Of a stretch of 64,000 bases of DNA, positions 54,791 through 64,000 are shown piece by piece. Both the position numbers and the translations under genes were made by a program. The DNA comes from Flaccisagitta enflata (lineage: Eukaryota; Chaetognatha; Sagittoidea; Aphragmophora), in the NCBI GenBank assembly GCA_965153355.1, contig OZ231126.1:44268001-44332000 (forward strand), read 5' to 3'. Each line of letters begins with the position of its first letter. Position 1 is the stretch's first letter. The notes under the pieces are model-generated. The model was given only the letters and a program-made list of their open reading frames with translations, searched no databases and was not told the origin of the DNA.

Positions 54791-57700
54791 TCTTCCCTTT
54801 CCCTTTTGTCTTCGCGTTGTTTTTCGATTTGACCACCGGTTTCGCTTTCGTTTTCGCCGCCGGCTTTTTGTTTTTCGCCGCTGCCGCCGTCACTTTACCA
54901 CCGACTCCTTTTCCGGCTCCTTTACCTTTCGACGCGGCTGCAGACTTTTTCGACGCCGCTGCGGCTGCTTCTTTCTTTTTCTTGGCCGTCACTGCCGCAG
55001 CCGCCGCTTTACCCTTTCCGCTGCCAGTGGCGGCGGTTGCTGCCGTCGACACTTTCAAAGCCACGGACTTCTTCTTGTTCTTCGTCAGACTTTTTGCCAA
55101 AACGTCTCTGGCGGCCTTGACGGCTTTTACGGACACCACGGTTTTGCCCCTTTTCGCCGTTTTAAGAGTCTTTAACGCCGAGGAAGTTTCTCCTGGTTCT
55201 GCCGATAGATTACCCGCCGCTGCTTCTGTCCTCAACTTGACTTGCTTCTTTTTCGCCTTCGCCGCCTTTGCTGCTTTCGCCGCCCTCGCAACCGCAGTGG
55301 CCGCAGCAATCTTACTGACAGCAGTTTTCTTTGCTATCGTTGGTGCAGCTCCTTGAATGTTGCGTGCTGGCGTCGACTCTCTTGAAGATGGCGCTGATGC
55401 AACGGACTGGGTCTTACTCAATCTTCTTTCGCCGGCTTTGGGCGGTTTCAGCGCCGGAAAAGCTGAGGAGGTCGTCGTCAGCGCGTCAAGGGCTCCATCT
55501 GCATTGCTTTTGTCCTCTCTGCTGACAATCGGTGGCGTTTCCGTTGTTCTCATCGAGTAAGTCGTCATTGAAGTAGTAGTTTTAGCGAGAACATTGTCCA
55601 CTTGTTTCTCGAGTAAATTGAAGGTTTCGCTGATTGTTCCTTCATCAATTTCGTTTTTGTTTTTGTTCTTTTCCTCTTCTTTGGTTGTTTCTTCCTCCTC
55701 CTTCGCCGGCGCCGGCGTTTCTGACGCGGCAATTGCAGCATCTGCTGCAGCCGTGTGGTTGTCAAGAACCGACGCAACTGTGGAAGCTACTTCAGCGGCA
55801 GTTTTCTTTTTCGTTACAACGATGCCCGCGGCTGCATTCGCCGCATCGGCCTCGGTTGAATCTTTCACGATTTTGATCACTACTTTATCCACTTTGTAGT
55901 AATGCCGCTGAAGATTCCAGAATTGGGAAAAGGTATTTCCACAAACACGGCAGACGGTGTCTTTGCGAGTGACATGCACCACTTTGCCCGTTGTCTCCGT
56001 GAGAGCGTCCCAGAAGTTAGGAGGGACGTCGACTTTCTCCGGCGACAATTTCGGCAGTGGAGAAGATGAAGAGGCAACTAGTGAAGCGTTGTTGGGGACA
56101 TCGGTGGCAACATCATCAGTAGCCGTCTTTGAAACATTTGTTTTGGCGGTTTTGGTGGTGTTTTTCGCAGGGGTTGATATGATGGTGGAAGTCAAAGAAG
56201 TGGAAGGTGTTGCAGTTGGAGTATCTGTTGTTGAAGTAAGTGGGATTGGTGACAAAGGGGTTTTCTCCATAGTGGCGGATGTAAAGACTGAATTAGACCC
56301 TTTAGACGACTCGATGGATGCAATTGTGGATGGAGCTTCAAGATTCGCGGAAGCTGACTTTGCAAGGATAGTTTCCTGCGATGTTTTGTCTGCTTTAACT
56401 TTGGCGATAGCGAACGATGAGTTTGCCTTCTTACCGACATCTTTTGGCGCTTCTGTTTTTGACGTCGTTCGCGTCATCCTCGTCGTCGTCGTCTTCGTCG
56501 CCGTCTCTTCATCGGTCGGCGATTGTTGTTTTGACTTGGCATAAAAGGATTTCGCTTGCAAGGCTTTGACGACTTTGATGGCGTGAACGGCGCCTCCACT
56601 TTTTAGCGCGTCAACTGCGGTTTTATACAAAACGGCACTTTCTTGCTCTTCCGCCGCTGCCGCTGTCGTCGACGCCTCAGTGTCAGTGACGCCGTCTTCT
56701 GGCAATGCCGTTGCATCTTCTTCATTAGCAGCGTCGTTCTTGTCATTATTGTCTGCAGTGATGGCGTCGGCTGACTGATTATTAGCTTCAAGACCATCTT
56801 TCGTAGCTTCCTTTTCATCCTCATTTCCTTCAATGGATTCGTTTTTGAGGGAATCAACGTCTGTAACGAGAATTGCATCTTCCTCATCGTCCTCTTTTTT
56901 CTTTTCAACAGCAGTAGAGATGTTATCGTCAATCTCCACGTCTTTCGCATCACTGGGAGCTGCAGCTGCCGCAGCTGCCGATGTAGTACTTGGTGCTGGT
57001 GCTGCCGCTTCCGTCGATGACTGCTTCTTGTTGCTTCTCCTTCTTGAACCGAAAAACAATCTGGCGGTTGCTCTTTGTTTGGAGCGACGCTTTCTGGCGG
57101 CTGGAGACTCATCGCGCAGAGAAGAGGAGGATGCGGAAGAAGGGAAACGCTTCCTCTCGGACTCTAAATTGGCCGAATTGGAAGTAGATGAAGAGGAAGG
57201 AGAAAGACACCGATCAGTTTCCTCTTTGAAGCTTTGCGCTGGCTTCTCGTCATCGTCTCCCTCCTCAACCTCCTCCTCCTCCTCCTCTCCCTTTTCTCCT
57301 TCGTCAACTATCATCTTGTCGTTGTCTTTTTGCTCCTCTGTTGTGATAGACTTCTTCTCAATCTTAACATCCTCTTCCTCTTCTCCCTTTGCCGTCTCCT
57401 CAAACTCGGCATCATTTTCTTCACCCGCTTCCTCTTCCTCTTCTGCGTCGTCTTCCTCGGTAGTTAGCCTGTCCTTGTTGTGGCCCATCAACGCTTCTTT
57501 GCGCAGTGTTTTCTGCGGCGTCAACATGTCGTTACTGATTCCGTGTTGCTCCTTCAGCAATCCATGAATGAGACTGGTCTCGCTTTCCGCGCCGGCGCCA
57601 ACTAAGCCACGAATCTCCACCGACCGACCGTCGGAAGCCAGCTTCACCAACTCTCTCGTCGTGAAGGCGATTGCTTCTTTCAGGCCGCCCGATCGACGAG

Positions 57701-58469
57701 TCACGCGACCCATCAAACGGTCTTTCACCGTTCTCTTATCCTCGTAAATTGGTGAAGGCGTTTTTGATGGAGAGGTTGCGGCGATTGCCGTCGACGTTGA
57801 GGCGGTTACTGCTGGTGCAGCAGAGGCTGCTTCAGAGGAAGCTGCTGAAGCATTTGAAAACGTCAATGACGGTTTTTCAGTGAGGGTTGAAGCATGTACA
57901 TTGGTTGCAAGTGCAGGCTTTTTCACCACCGCATCTTCCTTAATGATGGAATTGCTTCCTTCTGCAACTGTCGCTGCAGCAGTTGTAATTGTCATCGCTG
58001 TGGCAACTCCTGATGCCACGCTTATCGCGATACCGCCTCTGACTGCTGCCAGTCTCGGTCGCTTGGCTTTGTTGTTAAGTTTCGCTTTTTCTTCAATCAC
58101 TTTTCTCTTTTGTCCCAAATGCAATGAGTTGAGAAATTGCTCTTTTGATTCCTCGTCGAATTCGTCATTGTCCATCGATGTCGTCATTATCGGAGGAGGG
58201 AGAGAAGGAGGAGGAGGAGAGACAGCTGGAGGAGGTGTTGAGATTTCTCCAGTCAAACTTGTTTTGACGTTTGGTTTCTCCTTAACGACGTTTTGCATTT
58301 CTTCTTTGTCTTCTTCCTCTCCAACTAAATCTACTACAGTTTGTACAACTCCCTTATTAGCCTCATCGCTCGCTCGGCCTAAAAGCTGTTTGGACGCAAC
58401 TTTCTTCGTATCCACTCTTTCCTCGACGTCGATCGCCATTGTTTTGCCGCTGTTGCTGCCACGGGGGAG

Positions 58470-58564
<95 letters not shown>

Positions 58565-61500
58565 GAGGACTTGGTGACCGTTGCAACTTCTGCTGCAATT
58601 TGGGGGTTGTTGCTGAAGCTGCCGCATGAATCAAAGTCGGCGAAGGCGGGGAGCCGGTTTTGCCTTTCAAAATCGTTGGGGATGATTTTGAAGCCGCCAT
58701 CGCCATTGCCGCCGCCGCCAATTCGGGCGTCGAAAGCTTCTTGCCTTTGGATGTTGGGACGAGCGGCTTGAACTTGCCTTGGGCTCCCGTCGGAACCACT
58801 CCGACTACAGCTCCTCCCATGGCTCTCTCCAGCGCCTGTTGACAGATCAAGCGCGACTTCTCTTCGGCCGACAATTGCAACTTAATTTGACGACCTTCCG
58901 TATCTCGTGCACGTGTACCAAAGAGAGGCACGCTTGGCGACTGCTGCTTCTGCTGCGACGTTCCCGCTGTTGCGGCAGCAGCAGCCGCCGTTGGCGATGA
59001 CGTGGATTGCCGCTGTTGGCGAACGTTTTTCAAGGCGTCATTGACACGCTTCTTGTAGAGCGAGTGAAGAGGCGATTTTGGGGCAGTCGTTAATTTCACC
59101 AGAGACGGTGGTTGTTGTTGTTGTTGTTCTTCATCCTGCTGGTTGGTTGTCTTATCATCAGGTTTGCTCTTCAGTGGAACAAGATGCGGTGGCATATTTG
59201 GTGGAGGAGTTTCTGTTCCACTGTTTTCATCATCGGTGGGTTGTTCAGGCGCTTCAACAGCCGCCGTTGCTACTGCGGCGGCAGAAGTGCCGCCTAACGC
59301 TGCCGCATTTATCGAAGTTTTGGCAATGCGAATTTTGATCGGAGGGTCGCGTTTTCTCTGTTTGGACAAGTCGGAAGTAGACGAAACGATGTTCTCCTGA
59401 GTATCATCTTCATCTGTTGGAGACATGCTGGAAGCGATCGCCGCATCCGCTGATGTGGAAGGCATGTTGGGGAAGGACGAATTAGAGGTTGAGGAGGAAG
59501 AATCTTCACTCTCATCCATGATTGGATGAGCGGATGCCGCAGAAGCATCTTTGCCCTTTGAAGGAGAAGTGGATGCCTTCGGGAAATTGGAACTTGTCGT
59601 CATACCATCATGCACCGTTTTCATATGATGTTTGTGTTGTTTATAACTATGGAATGTCATGCCGCAGTGGGAGCAATTGGGAATGTTATGCTTTTGAGCG
59701 ACGTGCATTTCTAACTTGGTGGCATTCTTGAAGGATTTATCGCAGTGATGACAGAAAAATTTATTGACGGTCTGATTGGCAACTGTGGCCGCGTGGACGT
59801 CGGCCACGTGATTGACGAGAATATTGGCGCCGTTGAAGGTCGCAGGACAAAGAGAACATTCAAACAGGTTGGCGTCAATCAAACTCTCCATTTCCGACTT
59901 ATGAGCGACTACCAGATGGCGTTCGTACATGGCCACCGCCTGCATGGTGAAGGGAATCTGGCAGAATTTGCAGAAAACGTTCACTGATTCTTGCTGCTGA
60001 TGTTGAGACTGTTTATAGTGATGCGGTTTGGTGGACTCGTCCATCGACTCCTCCTCTTCACGCTCTTCCTCTTCATCCTCCTCCGAAATAGGCCATGAAG
60101 GATGATGATGAGGCAGAGCAGCTTCTTTGGCGTAGTCAGTCGATAGAGGGCTGTCGTTGTTGACGTTGCCATAAGGACTGCCTTTAGCAGATCCACTTTT
60201 AGCGTCCCTTTTAAAGCCGACGTCTGCTGTGGAAGTACGTGTAGTAATTTCGCTACTCGCGCGTCTTTTCCCATCTTTTCCTTTTTCAATGCGCAATATG
60301 ATTCTGCCGGTTTCTGAAGCAGCTGCTCCTGCTGCCGCGGGCGACGTCGCTGCCGTTGCAGACGCTGGAGACTTCTCACCAGTTTTGTGGGAGTTATTGT
60401 TGTTGCCGGTGTAATGAGGTGAAAGTTGCTGCTGAAGCGTAAGCTGTTGTTGTTGTTGCTGCTGCTGTTGCAGTTGTTTTGGCGAATGAAAAGGAGATGT
60501 TATTTCCGACGGCGGATCGGTATCACCTGCAAGCATTTCGACATTAGAGGTGGCAGTAGTCGCGTATGGATCATCAACGCTCTCTCCTAAGTGGCGTTGT
60601 TGTTGCTGTTGAAACTTTTGAGCCGCTCCGTCCAGTATAATGATATCATCCTCAATTTCATTCTTGACGGTAATACCCAAGGGAGAGAGTAAAGGCGGTT
60701 GTTGATGTTGTTGTTGCTGCTGCTGCTGTGACGGCGATTGAATTATCAGAGGTTGCGGCGGCGGTGGAGGAGGTCGTTTGACTTTTCTTATGGCCATGTC
60801 TTCTCTTTTTGGAGCTCTTTTATGAGCAACCAGGAAATGATTGAATAGATCCAACTGACTCTCAAATTTGGAGCCACATGATTTACATTCAACTTCGATG
60901 TTTTCATCGATGGTAGAAATTTCCTCATCCTCATCCTCATCTTCGTTGTTGGTTGATTTATTCGAGGGAGCGGAAAGAGGTGTAGCTGGAGCAGGAGGCG
61001 GCGGCATTGTAGCTGCTGGAGGAGGAGGAGGAGGAGGAGGAGAAGAAACGTTTGCGGGTGTCGCTGCCGTCGCTGCCGTCGCTGTTGAGTCTTCTACAGC
61101 TCCCGGAAGAGAACGCAAAATGACCATGTCATAATCGGTGGGTTCTCTATCGTGAGCTAAGCGGAAGTGATTCTCAAAGAAGAAGCTGGATGAGAATGTT
61201 TTGCCGCAAACTCGACACTGAGTGGGCAATTTTCTCGGCGTGATACTGGCCGCCACCGCAGCCGCAGCAGCGGCAGCAGTGGAAGAGGAGGAGGATGATG
61301 ATGACGAGTCCATGGTAGTTGGAGTAGAAAGGCTTTGATTGAGAGTTTGATATTGCGGCCCTGGAGGCAAGTAAGGCGGTTGAGGCAAATGTGATGCAGT
61401 TGCTGCTGAAGCCGCATTTGCAGCCCCACCGCCTTCTCCCGCTGCCCCAACCAGCTGAATATACAAATCTTTTCTTTTTGGTCGTGTCTTATGGACGGCT

Positions 61501-62078
61501 TCAAAATGTTGTCTCAACGCGTGGAGGCTGCTGTACAAAACTGGGGTCTTTAAGGCGTGGCAATATTTGCAGCCTATAACGTAGAGAGCTTCTTGAGCGT
61601 GACGCGAGCGCACATGGCGCTGATACGCTTGCAAGTCGCGGTAAGTCATGGCGCAAGTACGACACACGAGATTCTCCGCCGCTTCGTCCAAAATCATTTC
61701 CGGATTGAGATATTTCACGTGCTCAGGATCCTGCATCGCCGCGTGCGGAGTTGGATGTTGCTGTAGCGGCAAGTGAGACGAGGTACCCGTTGCCGCAGCG
61801 TCGACCGCTGGCAACTCGGATCTTGCTTCATAGACGCCGCCTCCAGCGCCGCCTCGTGGATTTCCAACGTGATTCGATTTCATCGTTTCTCGCAAATAAG
61901 CTTCAAAATACGGCGAATTTTGCTGCAGCGTCGGAGGAATGACGCCAGCGTGCAGCGCGGCTTGCTGCGCTTTATTGATGCCACTCACCATATCGTGGAG
62001 TTGCAAGATACTGGAGGAAAGCCCCGCGGCGGCGGCAGCTGCGTGTTGATTATCGGGATTTTTGCCGGCGACTGACGG

Positions 62079-62175
<97 letters not shown>

Positions 62176-64000
62176 GATTGATGTCGATGGATAAGCGTTG
62201 GTTGGCTAGTCGATCTCTGATAAGCTGCCATGCCGGGGAAACCTTGAATGATATCTTCTTGGGTTAAATCGATAATTTCTCCCGTCTGGGAGGTCGCAAT
62301 TGAAGAAGAGGAGGAGGAGGCGGAGGCGGATGTCGGGATGGCAGCTTCACGCGGAAAATGCCTGAAAACCGTCGTTGGCGATTTATTGGCCATTTCTCGC
62401 GTGTACACCATCATTTTATTAGCCTCAGCGCCATCGTCTTGCGTCCTGTGCTGTTGCTGATTTCTCGGTGCATCCTGTTGTTGTTGGGAACTATGCTGCA
62501 TTTGGAGTTGCCTCAGCGATTGCTGCAACTGCTGATGTTGATTGGCGAGCAAATTGCTTTGAATCTTCTGCGTGATATGCATATCTCTTTGAGCCAGCTT
62601 CTTCTCGGCGTTCGCGGCAGCCTCGCTCAAAGCTTGCATATGGGCGTGAAGAGTCAAAGGAGGAGGAGGAGGAGGAGCGACGGATGCAGGAGGAAGAGGA
62701 GGAGTTGCGGACGCAGTCGCTATTGATGCGGGTGGAACAACAGGGGACGCAGCAGACGATCTTGGAATGGCGCCGCTGGCCTCTTGCTGCTGTTGCTGCT
62801 GCTGCTGTTGCTGTTGAGCGGCCCTCTTCTGAGCAGCAGCGGCAGCTGCTTGTTCCAAGATTCGCTGCGCATGCGCGTGTTTTTCCGCCATAAGCTGCGT
62901 CTCCAACTCCAAATTGGGTCTTCCGCCTTTGATTCCGCGCAAATCCTGATTCATGGCTTTGGCCAAAGCGATAGAAAAGCCGGCTCTCTCTTGAGCCAAT
63001 TCCGAGACTTTCAACTCCTCCGCCGACAATTCGCTGTTGTTCTGGCTGAGATTGTTGTTGTTTGTGTTGTAATTGTTGTTGAAGCTATTACTGCTGGGAT
63101 ATTTGGTTTGCTGCTGCAGCAACGACCGTTGAAGCGACGAAGATTCCACGTTGCTTTTACCTCCGCTTTGCTGCATTTGCATCTGTAGCAACTCGTTTTT
63201 CTTTTGCTGCAGCATTTGCATCTGCACTTCGGCGCTTTTCCGCTGTTGTTGCTTCATGTGCTGCAAAGGCGGCATTTCACCTTTTCTCGACTGAGGAACA
63301 TCCAATGTTCTCTTTTGCTGCAGCAAGGATTCCGCCGAAGCGCTGCGATGATGCTCCTGCAGCATACTGGAAGGAGATTTTGAGGACGAAGCTCTCAACG
63401 CGTGGAAAGCGGAGGAAGAGGAGGAGGAGGAAGTAGGAAGAGGAGCGATTTGGTTTGGTTTGATCAAAGGTGGATTCAATCCTTGCTGTATAGCGTATTC
63501 TCTCAACGACTTTTGTGCGTCGCCGATAAAGTCGCGCATCATCATTTCCTCCTCCTGATTCTTCGATGCTGCTGCAGCAGCTGCGGCGGCGGATGCTGCA
63601 ACTGCTGACACTGATGACGGGACTGGCGAGGATCCTGTAGAGACCGACGCTCGTTTCGACGCCAAGAAAGCCTGCAATCTCTCGACGCGCTCCTGAGAAA
63701 GCGATGCCGCCCCCAGAGTCTCGCGCTGTTGCTGCAGCAGAAGTTGCTTTTCCATCGCCGCGGCGCGAGCCTCCTCGCGATCGACGCTCGTGCTTCGTTG
63801 ATGATATTGTTGCTGCTGCCGTTGATTTCCGATGGAAGCGGATGACATCGACGATGTTGTTGATGATGACGCTGGAGTGGCGGCGACGACGAAGTTGAGG
63901 TCGATACTTCCGCTTTTAGTCGAGGACGCGTCATCGTCGGATTCTGATCCCCGACGAACGTGAGAGGAAGAGGAAGAGGAGGAGGAAGATTGTTGAATTG
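54786..64000 (-). CDS. Giant C2H2 zinc-finger nuclear protein, 5' incomplete
   Basis: A single uninterrupted frame ends at TAA (54788-54786). The first ATG shown is 63848, but the frame stays open to the window edge (about 50 more codons, Ser-rich, with VRRGSESDDDASSTKSGS). The true start may lie outside. Numbering from 63848, C2H2 fingers lie near residues 728, 758, 876, 985, 1288, 1330, 1364 and 1390, all with H-x4-H. The second has an unusually long Cys-His spacing. A ninth near 2633 (CRVCGNTF) lacks the last His. Two polyglutamine runs of about 32 residues (near 560-590 and 1762-1793), pure CAA codons, and many Ala, Ser and Pro runs form disordered linkers. EIIDLTQED (about 525), DDIIILDG and VVDLVGEEED look like SUMO-interaction motifs. 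The last 200 residues are Lys/Ala-rich like a histone H1 tail. This suggests a chromatin-associated DNA-binding regulator; I do not recognise the orthologue. Confidence 0.9.
58470..58564 (-). repeat. Coding (CAA)n tract, polyglutamine 2
   Basis: Pure CAA on the coding strand, about 31 codons. Confidence 0.95.
62079..62175 (-). repeat. Coding (CAA)n tract, polyglutamine 1
   Basis: Pure CAA on the coding strand, about 32 codons. Confidence 0.95.

Noticed and set aside
55594-58566. Several 80-244 codon frames opposite the zinc-finger gene, including Cys and Val runs
   Set aside because: Shadows of the long minus-strand frame; Cys, Val and Asn runs come from the CAA tracts.

Overview
The window looks like a stretch of metazoan nuclear genome, probably from an invertebrate. 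The evidence is GT-AG introns, a very large C2H2 zinc-finger gene with CAA-coded polyglutamine runs, Tc1/mariner-type and hAT-type elements, and extreme microsatellite and minisatellite density. I cannot name the species; a crustacean or other aquatic invertebrate would fit but is only a guess.

Three protein-coding genes can be supported, all on the minus strand. (1) 5559-4292: the first two exons of an unrecognised membrane protein that seems to run off the left edge. (2) 37733-27755: a complete 13-exon gene (810 codons plus start/stop accounting, all splice phases agree) for a transposase-like protein with a plausible D358-D425-E664 triad. It resembles a multi-copy family of uncharacterised invertebrate proteins. 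(3) 64000-54786: one open frame of more than 3,000 codons, open at the right edge, for a nuclear zinc-finger protein with eight H-x4-H fingers, SUMO-interaction-like motifs and a histone H1-like Lys/Ala tail.

The rest is layered repeats. The dominant one is a family I call hairpin-capped elements (HCE). Each copy starts after a T run with a stem-loop, continues with CTCTATAAGAGG-like sequence and a GGTC/GGTT-rich stretch, has a very variable middle, and ends with a second stem-loop followed by TTGTT. Stem sequences differ between copies but stay paired. About twenty copies or fragments range from 150 bp to more than 5 kb; the size difference comes from minisatellites in the middle. Several sit inside foldback Tc1/mariner-like elements with TA target duplications, and one of these gives an internal empty site that defines the HCE ends. 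A second recurrent structure is an inverted-repeat cassette (GGGCAGCGGCCCC ends) enclosing an AGGCCTGATTT-type minisatellite.

Layout: 0.2-4 kb nested inverted-repeat element; 4.3-5.6 kb gene 1; 5.6-8.3 kb mariner-like element split by a 2 kb HCE; 8.3-27 kb HCEs, cassettes, microsatellites and foldback elements; 27.8-37.7 kb gene 2 with a 2.8 kb satellite in intron 2; 38-43.5 kb repeats and a mariner-like element carrying an HCE; 43.8-52 kb two giant HCEs, the second holding a TIR element that itself holds a hAT element; 54.3-54.7 kb a small TIR element; 54.8-64 kb gene 3. Genes do not form an operon or pathway; their link is only proximity.
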